Source: Plantago elongata
Lineage: Eukaryota > Streptophyta > Magnoliopsida > Lamiales > Plantaginaceae
Assembly: GCA_036897095.1 (NCBI GenBank)
Contig: JAYMSP010002300.1
Coordinates: 1 to 25,041 of the forward strand
Reading direction: 5' to 3'
DNA length: 25,041 nt
The notes under the pieces were generated by a model. The model saw only the letters and a list, made by a program, of their open reading frames with translations. It had not been told where the DNA came from and did no database searches. The position numbers were made by a program, and so were the translations under genes. Positions 8,318 through 18,767 of the stretch are shown here, piece after piece. Within the stretch, counting starts at the first letter, position 1. The number at the start of each line of letters is the position of its first letter.

Positions 8318-11300
8318 ATGAATTTTTGCATCGATATCTCCCAAATCTATCGGCAGTACTGCGGTAATATTTCTTGATTTCATCTGGGTTTTGTTCGGCT
8401 ACTTCTTTTCTTCATGTTTCCGTGCTAAAGATTTATCTTTTTCTTTTAATTAGGAGAAATCTTTAACTGGGTTCAATTCGTTATGAATTTTGATGCGTTA
8501 ATGGAAATTGTTGAGTAGCTCTGAGCTAGTAAATGTGTTGCTGCTGCTTGTTGTATTGAATCAAGATTTGAGTTTATTGTGTTCTAGTTTTACATTTGAA
8601 GTTATACAATTTAGGCTTTGTTGCTTTAATTTAGGTATGAAAATACAATGTTTAATATAGCTATAGCTAGTTACATTGCTTCTTATGCCGTTTAATCACA
8701 TATGATTTAGGTGAAGTCATATATTTTCTGTTTCAAGGACTGAAATCTATAGTTGTAAATCAGCTTTGTTACATTTTGATGGTATTCTGATTACTTGGAT
8801 TTCGGCTGTTTCAGATATTATGTCAGATGCATATTCTAGTGGTTACGTACAAGATGATGAGTCAACGAAAGTGATACGTTCAAGAGAAGCATTAACGCAG
8901 TTGCTTGAAGCGGTGGAGGCGAAATTCTGTACAAGGTAATGAATTGTTGTGGATATGGGGAATGTAATGAAGCTGCACTGAAGTTCTCATTGTGTGTTAT
9001 CTGTTTATTTCCTGCTTTAGCTAGGACTGATGTAGAGTATATTCTGAGAAGTTCTAAATTGAGAATAAATGTGTCAATTTAACAAAATAACCTTTTGTTC
9101 TGTTCGGTTACTATTTGAGATGTTTAATCTACGTTTATATTCTGAATATCTTCATGTTCTGTAACAGGTATTCAGTTCTTGAGGAAGTGCATAAGCTGAT
9201 GTCAATCTTAGATTTGACGGTGAGCTTTTTTGTTTCTTTTGTTGTGCCAGATGAAATCTTTGGCACCACGTGTAAACTTTGAATGCTTTCGTTTTGTAGG
9301 CAGACTTTTCGGAGTTCACACGCTTCTACGATTTTGTTTTCTTCATATGTCGAGAGAATGGTCAAAAAAGTATCAGTAAGTTTTTTCCACTAATGTATTC
9401 GTTGTTACTACCAGAGTAGATCATTTGAGCTCATTAGTTTACACTTGATTAATGGTTTCACAATCAATTAAGACGATGTCTTTTATGATTGTAGTGGTGA
9501 GAGTGAATATAAGGTCATTGAATAACTCAGGATTGATAATTACGGAAGTAAACTTAGGGTAAAAGTGTGACAATGGGGGTGAAAATGGTCAACACATCAT
9601 TTGTTGAACAATTAGTCAAAAAAAAAAAAAATCATGTGTTGAAAGATGAAGAGAGTACTGTTTCAGCATTATTGAAAGAAGGCAATTTTCAGCTGTAAGC
9701 AGGGCTGTCATGGCATGGAGATTAGTTTTAGCTGGAAGGTTTCGTCTACTTAACCAATGGTGCAACTTTGTTGAGGTATATCTCTTGCAGTTAAACTTTC
9801 AACTTTATTTATCTAGTATGACTTATCTGTAATTATACCAGTTGATGCACAAATGATTCAATAACTACTTTATATTTTTCTCTTTCTGGTTTCAGGAAAA
9901 TCAGCGACATAACATATCTGAGGATACATGGCGACAAGTTTTGGCCTTCAGCCGGTGCGTGCACGAAAATCTTGAAGGTTATGATCCTGAAGGTATTATA
10001 TGATACTAAGTCTCATAAAAGTCCCCTTACATTTGGAGAGTCCGGAGAGACCCCTAGTTTTTAACATATATTATCTAGTTTTTATATAAATAGCATGTGT
10101 TTTAGTTTTTACCAATATTTGTCTAGTTTTCCGTGTTATATCTTTATGTTGTGCATTTGTGTTGAACCATCTATTTTTTAGTATGTATTGTCTAGTTTTT
10201 TGACTATATTGTCTAATTTTTTGACTATATTGTCTAATTTTATAAATGATCTTGTTTAGTTTTATTACTTGTACATAATCTGTGTAATCTATATTGTCTA
10301 GTTTTTACATTAAATTGTCTAGTATATAAAAGGAATTCTTTAGTTTTTACATGATATTAAATTTACACTATTGTTTAGTTTTTACATTTTATTGTCTAGT
10401 TTTTACTTGACCCGTTTTTAATGAATCCGTGTCAAAAAGATTTGCAAAAATTAATCTAAAGTCAAGTTGCGAAAAAAAGGAAAAATTGTCTAATTTTACC
10501 ATTTGAAGGGGACTTTCGGACTCACCAAAATGTAGGGGTCTCTGGCAAGACGGACTCATTATATGATGCTTCATCTCATTTATTTTGGTTTAAAGCTCTT
10601 AATCGTTTTCCACTTGAGTTTTGCTGTGTTCATTATGTTCTCTCTAGATTGTCAAATCACCTAATTGATTGTTTAATATTTTACCAGGAGCATGGCCAGT
10701 GTTAATAGATGAATTTGTTGAGCACATGTACAGGTATAATCTTATTACTTGTATACCCCAAATTTGTCCGTTGTCTTTATTTTCTTGTTCTGGTCTGATA
10801 TTTTTGTTTTGTTACTGGGGCCGATGAATGGAGCGATGATAGTTATATTTTTAAAAAGAACATTTAATTCTGTCTTCTATTTGTGATTCGGTGAACCAAT
10901 GCAAGTGACATGAATGCCTATTATACTTACCTCATGTCATTATGCACTTACATAGACTTGATGCTAGCAAAAACACATAATATCATGATTGCTTGCGTTT
11001 AACTATTGCACTTGTTTGGACCAAACTTGGATTCCAGAATTGGTTTTCTTCCCATGGTGGATTGGAATAATCTCATTTCATTTCACTTACTCTGAAAAAT
11101 CCATTCGTTTAAGTTCATCCTCAACCATTCAAACAAGTTTTCCTCACAAAATCCTCCTATATTCACTGAATCCGATATTGTGTCCAAGTCCAGACTAGAC
11201 AAGAATTCGAAGTTTCTGTTGCGTTATTCTTTTGTTCTAGTACTGATGGAAAGATATAATGATAAATGCAGGATAAGGGGATCAAGTGATTGTGATTGTG

Positions 11301-11917
11301 GTGGTTCTGAATCCCAACGTCGCGGGGAAATTCTTACTGGTACTCTAAAACTGCTGATATCTTGTATTATGTTTGCAGGGGATATTTATGGTCAGACCCT
11401 GGCGCATATTGTCCTATATTTAAGCTGCTCTTAGTTTTCAAACCTGAAGAAAAAAAGGGATGGCGGAAAGAAAACATAGATTAAAAGTGTATTAGCTGAA
11501 AAATGATATCGATAGAGTCTGACCATAAATATTCCTTTTGTCTCGGAAGCAGATTTGGCCATGCTAACACTTTGTCTGCGTGAAGGTTTGAAGAGTTTCC
11601 CTGGTTCAAAGAGGAAGTCATACGACAATATGCAAATAGACCAAGAGTCCCCTGATGGAAGTGTAAATAGTTCAATCTCTTTTGATATTTCAAATTCTAA
11701 GAGACGGTCCATGTATTCCGCTGAGAAGACCAATAACTTGGGGCAGAATCAGATTAACACAAATAAAGATGAAAGTTCTGATTCGGTCAAACATAACAGT
11801 CCAATTAGCTCTCCATGTGCTGTTGAGAGATGTCTCTCCAAAGGCTTTGCTGGTCTTCTATCTCGTACTTCTCGCTCACAGTTTGATGAGGATAGAAGAG
11901 TTCCCTATACAAAATAA
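8318..11917 (+). CDS. AAR3: DCN1-like protein, AAR3-type (cullin neddylation)
   Basis: Exons: 8318-8363, 8815-8935, 9168-9219, 9300-9375, 9693-9775, 9896-9992, 10688-10733, 11272-11339, 11553-11917. All introns are GT..AG and frame is kept, giving 317 residues. Residues 16-175 are a DCUN1/PONY domain (DUF298): FYDFVFFICRENGQK (82-96), AVMAWRLVLAGRFRLLNQWC, ENQRHNISEDTWRQVLAFSR and GAWPVLIDEFVEHMY (159-173). In this family the domain binds the cullin and the NEDD8 E2 and speeds neddylation, the step that activates cullin-RING ubiquitin ligases. There is no UBA domain, as in Arabidopsis AAR3, named for anti-auxin resistance. The tail (175-317) is Ser-rich with basic patches (GSKRKS, SKRRS) and no known fold. 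The start ATG at 8318 is the one that gives IYRQYCDI, a family-like N-terminus. The exon 9 acceptor is uncertain: an in-frame site 33 nt downstream (11586) is possible. Confidence 0.88.
10005..10557. mobile_element. Mutator-like MITE in intron 6 of the DCN1-like gene
   Basis: About 50-bp imperfect inverted repeats end the element. The left contains agtccccttacattt and gagagtccgg; the reversed right contains agacccctacatttt and gagtccg. Both ends are flanked by the 10-bp direct repeat attatatgat (9995-10004 and 10558-10567), a length typical of Mutator-like elements. The interior is a T-rich degenerate array with many copies of attgtctagttttta. There is no coding capacity. It supplies about 80% of the 695-nt intron. 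Confidence 0.8.
10050..10500 (+). repeat. Degenerate array of TTGTCTAGTTTTTAC-like motifs
   Basis: More than a dozen copies of a tgtctagttttt core recur at irregular spacing of about 15-35 bp. Two adjacent copies share the longer form gactatattgtctaa. The array fills the interior of the MITE. Confidence 0.8.
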
Positions 11918-12519
11918 TACACTAATGCAACTGGTTTGGCTTATATGAGTAAGAGTTTTGCGTTGCCTGGTGGTTTGCATGCTTCACATGGTCTCTGCCA
12001 TTGCCTGTATCTACAGAGGTCGGTCTGGATTGATAAACCCGACTATGTTGCTTCGTCTTGATCTCTGGCCAATGTCTGCCTTGTTGAGAAATGATAGGGT
12101 GATCAGGTGAAGTTCAAAGGTTCTCGTTCGATCATATTGTATCTTGCGTGGAAGATAATTCCGCTAGATTTGTTTTCCCCTTCTTTTTTGTAGTACAAGG
12201 TTGAATAATGAGAATAAGATGTGTTATATTGATATACGCACCATGTTAGAAGATACAAATTTAAGCTTTTTGCATCAATCTTTCATACTGTATCATCCTG
12301 TGGCTCAATTCACAGTGAATATGTAAAGTACTATTAAATTTTTTGCCTGTTACATTAGCTGAATATGTTCTGGACTTGGTTGCTTCATGAACACTATGCT
12401 ACTCCTTGTTTAAGAGTTGAGACCAGAAAGGAAAACAGAAAATGGTTTATCTATGTACAAGGAAAAGCTGTACTATAGCTTTCTATTTTTCTTGATTGTT
12501 AATTGCCTCAACGGGTGGC
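11918..12519. other. Convergent 3' UTR/intergenic space
   Basis: This lies between the stop of the DCN1-like gene (TAA at 11915-11917) and the stop of the minus-strand DUF1666 gene. AATAA-type signals near 12204-12215 could end the plus-strand transcript. No gene was seen; the space must hold both 3' UTRs. Confidence 0.5.
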
Positions 12520-15126
12520 CTAGGATGATGGAAACAAAGACATTCTAGGAACCCTGGAAAGTTTGCCATCTTGAAACACTATGTTGTCAAGCTTCTCTTG
12601 ACACCACCTCAAGTGTGAGGAAGATATTATCGACAGCTTAAGCACCTTACCGGTAAGCTTCAAGTCAATCGCGGTAAACGTAACATCCTTAGTCTCATAT
12701 TCCACCTGAAGCGGCCTCACTTTCTTCCTCAGCCAACAGCTTTTCTTCCCCTCCAAATTCTTCAGCAATAGTCCTTTCTTCAAAACCACAAAGAAATCGA
12801 ATTCAAGTATTCATTGAAGAAATATATATACATCCATCTTTTTACTTGACATTGTGGAAAGGAATTACCTTATGCAAGGTCTTATTGAGATGGTATAAAA
12901 GCTCCAAATCTGTAGGGTCCTCTACTGGTGGATGAGACCTTAAAATGGACTTAAATTTCCACTTCTTGTAATCTGCTTTAATATATGTCAAAAATGAGTT
13001 TATACATTTCTCTATGGCCTTTAATACTTGACTTGCCTTGATGGCTTCTCCTCTCATGCCATTATTGTTATCCTCCATAAATCCTACAAAAAAAAAAATC
13101 TTTACAGGGTGATAGAACATATTTCTTCTCTCATGTACACTATAAGACTCAAATACGTCACGCGCACATAAGATGATTGGTTGGTTGGTGACCACGTAAT
13201 ATATGCTATCAATAGTTGATGAGGCAAAAATACAAACGTTAAAATTAAACATATGATTTTATGGATATAGATGCTTACTGGGGTCTGGGGCTTGGAAGTC
13301 AAGTGGTGATCTCAGCCATGTGGAATGGATAAGCACATACGCCATTACTAACTACTAACTGCAACTGGGATTTCTATTACATATTTTAGAATTGTTTAAG
13401 TTCTAAGCATTTTCTATAGGTTGCTTTTAAATAAATCTTCAAATTATGACAGAGACAAGTTAGTTAATTCACTTGACCAAATGATCAAGTCTTGTCTAGT
13501 ATATTCAAGCTTGACTGGACGGACATTCATCTCCTCTTTCATGTAATGCGGTTTATTCTATGCTACAACATAGAGAACCTACGTGTGCATATCACAAGAG
13601 AAGTAGATGGATTTCGATTACCTGTAACATTAGGGACGTAAAACGGACATCTCTTACTATGGTAGCTCAAGTTTCTTTTCCCTTCCGGCAAAGATCTCTC
13701 CTCCTCAATTAACCTTTCGAATCGAATTTGGAATTCTTGAAATCTTTCCGCTGTTTCAGGAACGAACAACATATGATGTCGATAATTACTAGGATTTACA
13801 AGAGCCTCAACCTTTGTGTATTGGTGATGCAGAGCTTCCCAGCATAAGCATAACTCAGCTACATAGGCCAACTCCAAATCACTCTTTAAGCTCTTCATTA
13901 ACATTTTTGTGTCAATTAGGTGACTTGAGAAGCTAACTGGAGATTCTGTGCTCATCCACGAACTCGGAGTTTCCAGATTGGCATCCAAAATTGCATCTGT
14001 ACAACACAAACACGTTAGATAAAAGACGTTAGTTCTTTACAATAAGGTACTGGCATGTTCTGCTGTATATCTATATATGTAATGCAAGTACTTCGCCTGT
14101 AAATGTGAAGTATGACAATCGAAGGTACTCACTGATTCCGTATAATCTTTCTTGGTAAAGAACGTCATAAAATCTCATTCTTTCTTTATACATCTCGTGG
14201 AACGAATCTCCATTGTTTCCAAGACTGCTGTGCACCAAAGGTTGTTCAGTTGAAACGACAAACACATCAGAATTAGGAAATGTTAGCAGACGCTCATAAT
14301 CGGCAGATATATTTAATGCAGGAGAGCTGATATCAAAATCATCCGGTTCATGGGTAAATGGCGTCTCAGGTTCGAAAGGAGCAGAAGGAATCACAGAAAC
14401 AAACAACTGAATGTCTGCAGACTGTGGCAAGAAGTCCATTGGACCGTTTATGGTGCCCTCAGAGGCCTGCATCCCAGTAGATTGTGGCAGCAAGATTTCA
14501 CTACTACGTGTGGTGACTTCAAAGGATTGATGCCAAGAATCTATAGGCTCTTCGAAAATCTTGGTCTTAAAATCAAAATGTTGATCCATGGAAGTACTAT
14601 TCAGAGGCCTAGTGCACAATTCGCTTTGGTCAGAGATCATGTCCGAATCGTTCAACAATGCAGGACGATACATATCAGAATTCAAATACTCATCCAACCA
14701 AGAATTCTTACACTTTTCGTATCCATCTTCTATACTTCCACATAAATAGATCCCTGAATCAACCTTCCCCTCGAATACTGGTAAACAAGTCGATCTTACA
14801 AGAATTTCAGTGACCATACTCGGAGCCTCATGATTCGTAGCTTCGTAAAACACTTGAACTTTACTTGATCCACCATAAGAAACAAAAATAAACGCAACCC
14901 TCTTACTGAATCTCACTAGGAACGAACATATGCAAGAAAAGATTCTGTAAAGAAAACATACAAAAAGCAAAATCACCTTTAGAACTTCTCTCAACCAAAG
15001 AAAAATCTGGAAGAAGATGAGGAAAAAGGGATGGATGTAATAGCTTAAAAAGTTCCATTTCAAGAAACCATTTGGGATTACAAAAATCTCTATAAGTAAC
15101 CAACAAGATGCTAACAAATTAGCCAT
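12520..15126 (-). CDS. DUF1666-family protein with hydrophobic N-terminus
   Basis: Exons, 5' to 3' on the minus strand: 15126-14133, 13996-13622, 13083-12869, 12777-12520. Junctions are GT..AG and in frame, giving 613 residues. Residues 1-75 are strongly hydrophobic with two or three possible membrane helices (for example FFLIFFQIFLWL and VILLFVCFLY). The middle, to about residue 310, is acidic and looks disordered. From MRFYDVLYQERLYGINAIL (about 313-335) onward the sequence matches DUF1666: SDLELAYVAELCLCWEALHH, FMEDNNNGMRGEA, QVLKAIEKCI, HPPVEDPTDLELL, LEGKKSCWL and SSHLRWCQEKLDN. Homologues are sometimes labelled 'ribosomal protein L34Ae', a misleading name. The molecular function is unknown. 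ATG at 15126 was chosen over the one at 15162 because the TATA-like box at 15167-15176 would place transcription start between them. Confidence 0.87.
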
Positions 15127-15166
15127 TCTGATGAAAGTATCTGTCAGTTCATCTGTAAACAACAGC

Positions 15167-15176
15167 TATATATAAT
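15167..15176 (-). promoter_or_regulatory. TATA-like box of the DUF1666 gene
   Basis: The minus strand reads TATTATATATAG. It lies 41-50 bp upstream of the ATG at 15126, so a start about 30 bp downstream of the box would leave a very short leader. It is AT-rich sequence in an AT-rich genome, so the call is moderate. Confidence 0.5.
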
Positions 15177-15300
15177 AGTACTACTCCAGTATTGGACTAA
15201 TGCAAAGATTTAATATTTGTATTAGTTATATATCCAATTAAAACTCAAAAGAATCAAACTTGATTATGATTTATTTTCTCTATCACTGTCAATGACATAT

Positions 15301-15532
15301 GTCAAAGTCGTTTGTAGCCGAGTGGCAAGCTGACCGTAACTATGAGGTCACGGGTTTGATTTTCCGAAATGGGTGATTATATTTTTCGAATAGAGATTGA
15401 TGGTGATTTTCCCGAAATAGGTGATTATATTTTCTGAATAGAGATTGGTGGTGATTTTTATCTAGAATCAATTGATAAATTCGTCTCTTCAACAATTGTA
15501 ATTGTAATATTATATTTAATTAATAAAAAAAA
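15301..15532 (+). mobile_element. tRNA-derived SINE, second copy, with internal duplication
   Basis: The element is bounded by the perfect 16-bp direct repeat actgtcaatgacatat (15285-15300 and 15533-15548). It begins gtcaaag, has box A (tgtagccgagtggcaagc, from 15313) and box B (ggtttgatt, from 15353), and ends in an A-run. It matches the copy at 6915-7112 read on the minus strand, but about 48 bp of the body is doubled in tandem (15363-15410 and 15411-15458). It lies about 175 bp upstream of the DUF1666 start codon. Confidence 0.88.
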
Positions 15533-15670
15533 ACTGTCAATGACATATAATAATGATCTAGTCCATAGTCTGGTGAAAAGAAATTTCCAGGTCAAGTTTC
15601 ATATGTTAGAATAGCAACATTTTCGGCGCGTATCTCGCAATGCACAATCACTGTATGTATCTAAGTATAC

Positions 15671-15741
15671 GCGATCATACACGTGATGCAAGATCAGTGC
15701 AGCGCATCATAGCATACTGCGATTAACAGTTAAGCACGCTT
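15671..15741 (+). repeat. Possible 5S rRNA-derived relic
   Basis: The segment contains gcgatcatac (15671-15680) and cagttaagcacgctt (15727-15741) in the same order as plant 5S rRNA, where gcgatcatac and cagttaagcgtgctt are about 46 nt apart; here the gap is 56. Smaller pieces between them (atgca, gatc, catca) also fall in order. The 3' half of 5S is not recognisable. It could be a decayed Cassandra-type LTR fragment or a 5S pseudogene. Confidence 0.35.
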
Positions 15742-16139
15742 CAATAAGCTTCTCAGAACTCATAAGAGAACAATTTAGCTGTCGTGTTGTCTACTGATTC
15801 TTGCTAAATTGGTTAGTTGACTCTACCTAATGAACTTTTAAATGTATATAAACATAATCTGGAACATGTTTAGGAAGTTGGTTTGCATTATAATTTTGCA
15901 GCTTGCAGTTAAATAACTATTGAGATGACAATGCTCCTACAAAGCAGATGATAAATACTCCTATATAACTTTGCTCCTATCTGGTAACTATATTATATAT
16001 ACGCCACTTGTTTAAGACACATATCAGGCACACTGCAGTTTACATACTCTGTCCAACCCCCTCAATTGTACAATTTTAACATTTTTTGCAATTAATAAAA
16101 TTGTACTTTGATCGTAGTTTATTCTCAAACCGTAATAAG
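15742..16139. other. Intergenic, no gene seen
   Basis: AT-rich sequence without ORFs or clear repeats. Confidence 0.35.
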
Positions 16140-16174
16140 AAAATCTTCAATTAAATTATATAATTGAAGATTTT
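16140..16174. repeat. Perfect 14-bp inverted repeat, 7-nt loop
   Basis: aaaatcttcaatta (16140-16153) and its exact reverse complement (16161-16174) enclose aattata. No U-tract or gene next to it suggests a terminator. It is probably a transposon trace or chance in AT-rich DNA. Confidence 0.75.
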
Positions 16175-16340
16175 ACTAGTACTTATTCAGAGTAATTCAT
16201 AATTAGAATTCAATTATATCAACAAAACTTCATTGAAGAATCATCATGAACATCATAATTACCATATCTTTTGACAATTACGTTTCTATAATACCTTATG
16301 CTGTTAGATTGAAATACAATACCCAACCCATAACACCGTC

Positions 16341-16480
16341 AATGAAGCCTAGCTCATTTGATTAGGCTGAGATGTCATGATCATAAAAGTTATGGGTTTG
16401 ATTCCCATTAAAACGGATTTGTGTTATAGTGTATGCTAGTCTTATAATAGATTATGTATTTTTCTTTGAGGAAAAAAAAA
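16341..16480 (+). mobile_element. tRNA-like SINE of a different family
   Basis: The head has a box A-like tagctcatttgattaggctga (first 20 bases from 16350) and a box B gggtttgattccc (16394-16406), as in a tRNA, then an unrelated body ending in nine A (16472-16480). It lies inside repeat R copy A at a point where copy B is continuous, which supports insertion. Exact ends and target duplications could not be fixed. Confidence 0.6.
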
Positions 16481-16709
16481 CTATGTAATAGATCAATATG
16501 ATAAGAAATAACTATGTAATGATTAATTTGCAATGTAATATGACTAATTGATTGTAATAGTACGACTGTAATATTGATATCTGCAAAAAGAAATATCTAA
16601 AATATCGTATTTCGAACTTTGACATTGTAGGGCATACTGAGGATTGCAGCCGATTTTAGAATTTCTAGAGCGAGGATTGCTTGTCCAAGCTGTCTCAGTT
16701 AAATTTTAG

Positions 16710-16978
16710 GGAGGGATTTAGGCCGGTTCTCTTGGAATCAACAATTTAAAAGACGACCGTCGTATCATTTGCATTTCATGATGCAAAAAAATTGTATATC
16801 GTCACACTAAATGTACAATTTTAAGTGTGAAAAACTGTATATTTAGACTCTATGGTACAATTTTTTGTTACATTTCCACTATATGATATAACGTTTACAT
16901 TATATGATACAACGTTTTTCTTTGATAGGTTTTTATTTGAAACTTGAATTCCAACTTGGTTACTTGTCTAACTTTCCC
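16710..16978. mobile_element. MITE with 10-bp target duplication
   Basis: The element is flanked by the perfect 10-bp direct repeat taaattttag (16700-16709 and 16979-16988). Ends form imperfect inverted repeats of about 33 bp: the left has gggatttaggccggt and ttggaat, the reversed right has gggaaagttagac and ttggaat. The target duplication length suggests a Mutator-like origin. It interrupts repeat R between segments that are adjacent in copy B. A relative lies at about 22516-22726. Confidence 0.75.
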
Positions 16979-17062
16979 TAAATTTTAGACCAATTCATTT
17001 TCAAGCCTAGTTAAACATTATTGTATTCACCAGCCCAAATAGGACCATCTACTATCATGCAA

Positions 17063-18304
17063 ATTATAGTATGTATATCCTAAAGATAACGTATATAAGG
17101 ATGATATATATTATGATCAAATTCAAATTTATTATTGTTTATAATATTGACATTGCATTTATTGAATTGATTATTTGGTTGTTTGAATAATTCGATAAGA
17201 TGTTCCCTTGGACTGCATGTTATCACCAAGTGTGTAAGAATTTGGATGACATAACGTAAGTCTTAAAACCGCCCCAGTCGAGTGTCATTGAGATTTGGGA
17301 TATTAATGACACACTAGAGATTGACATGCGATCTGCATTATATTCTTAGAGAATTTAGTAGTTCTCACGACTACGAATGACTTGGTCATTCATGATGGAT
17401 GCATGGACACCTTGGAGGGTGTTGGTAGACCCGCCGAGAAACCATTTGATTAATTATATTCATGTTTATGGAAGTATCGGTGTGTAATGTGATGTATTAG
17501 TCCTTTGACTTGAGGTCAATACTACTATATGTGTGAAGTCGTGACTTTGACCATGACCAATGCTTGCACTCTAATGGGGTAGGTACGGCATGCGTTGGGT
17601 ACACCACGAAGCACATGAGAGTAGTAATTGAGTCAAGATAGGATTCATTCCTCGCAATAGACATTGGAGAGAATACTTTATATCTCATAGTTAGGTTAAT
17701 CGTTAGTCATTGGCCAATGCACTGCGATGTATTCAAAATGGTTTTTGAATATGATCGAGGATCAACTAAGAAGATTGAGAAAGAAATGAATAAGTTATTG
17801 GAACAGACATGAAATCAAATTCTAGATTTATTCGAGTATTCGCGAATGAAAGGATCGTATCATCATTAGAGCCTTCCATTACAGGTGGTTTTTATATACT
17901 CACAAACGTCCTTATATATTAACATTGTCCAGTAAATTGTTCAGGAGTTTTCTCGTGAACATAATTGGATTAGTGCTTAATATATAAGGTCTTATGGGTC
18001 ACACTATATGGAGAATATTTTACAGAATTAGAAATGTTGATAAATATTATTTATTGTAAATAATATAAGAATAGGTTTAATTCGTTCAAATTGGACTTTG
18101 AACAATTATATTGGAGCGTTAAACTTGAACAAATGGTTGAGTAAGAATTGAATAATGAAGTAAGAAATTGGGCCAAAAATAAAGAGAGGGGAGCTGGGCC
18201 AGACGGCCCAGCATGATACAACCAGGTGCGTGGAAGCCACGCGCCAGTGTGGGCTTGGCGCGTGGAGGCCACGCGTTAGAGAGAAATTGATGGGGCATGG
18301 CATG
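17063..18304. other. Noncoding repeat-like stretch, possible LTR-retroelement remnant
   Basis: No ORF of note. The sequence begins where repeat R copy A ends and carries short inverted motifs such as gcgtggaggccacgcg near its right end. Its general look recalls the LTR or leader of plant LTR retrotransposons, but no matching second LTR, primer site or coding domain was found. It was later hit by the hAT-like element at 18313. Confidence 0.25.
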
Positions 18305-18572
18305 CCATCAATTAGGGCTACTCATTTTATCCGTATCTGCAAATTCGGTCCGTTATCCGCGACAACGGACGGATACGGATCGATCCGTTAAAAAACGGAC
18401 CGAATCGCGGATGGGATTTTCCTTCATCCGTTTTGAACGGATAAAACGGATAAATCCGTCGGATATCCGTTAGGCCAGGGGTATTATTGTGAATTTACAC
18501 TTTACCCTAATTTTCTCCATGTATAAGCACAGCAGCCGCCAGCCCATTTTTCCTTCCATTCGTCCGTCATTT

Positions 18573-18676
18573 CCATTCTGCTCCGCCTCCTTCACTCCAT
18601 CTTCTCCATTCCGATCCGCCTCCGTCACTCCGTCTTCTCCATTCCGCTCCGCCATTTGTCCGTCACTCCGTCTTCT
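18573..18676 (+). repeat. 33-bp minisatellite, three units
   Basis: Units at 18573-18605, 18606-18638 and 18639-18676 follow ccattcygmtccgcctcc then tcactccrtcttct. The third has a 5-nt insertion. If translated, one frame gives repeated PSSPFRSA, but there is no sign of a real gene. Confidence 0.85.
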
Positions 18677-18718
18677 TCACCCAACACGGACAGATCCACG
18701 GTGAGTCGGTGAGATCCT

Positions 18719-18767
18719 CGCCGCCTCCCCCCACCACACCCACCGCGCCGCCTCCCCCCACCACACC
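18719..18767 (+). repeat. 22-bp direct repeat, two identical copies
   Basis: A C-rich 22-mer beginning cgccgcctccccccaccaca occurs at 18719-18740 and 18746-18767, within the second hAT-like element. Confidence 0.85.

Larger units (their letters stand above)
16280..17062 (+). repeat. Unclassified repeat R, copy A (interrupted)
   Basis: Pieces of this segment match 21957-22183 in order: caatacccaacccataa, then gtatttcgaac-ttgacatt, then gaggattgcttgtccaagct, then caattcatttt-caagccta, then ccatctactatcatgc. Copy A is split by the tRNA-like SINE near 16341-16480 and by the MITE at 16710-16978. No coding potential was seen. Family unknown. Confidence 0.65.

Noticed and set aside
10050-10500. CRISPR-like or satellite array
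   Set aside because: Repeats are short, diverged and unevenly spaced without conserved spacers, in a plant intron within a TIR element.
11180-11434. 84-codon open frame spanning AAR3 exon 8
   Set aside because: Only 11272-11339 is exon; the rest is intron sequence that happens to stay open.
14350-14745. 131-codon open frame on the plus strand
   Set aside because: It lies opposite exon 1 of the DUF1666 gene and has no family resemblance; it is a shadow of the coding strand.
16350-16406. Candidate tRNA gene (plus strand)
   Set aside because: Only promoter-like boxes are present, without acceptor-stem pairing, followed by an unrelated body and A-run; called a SINE.
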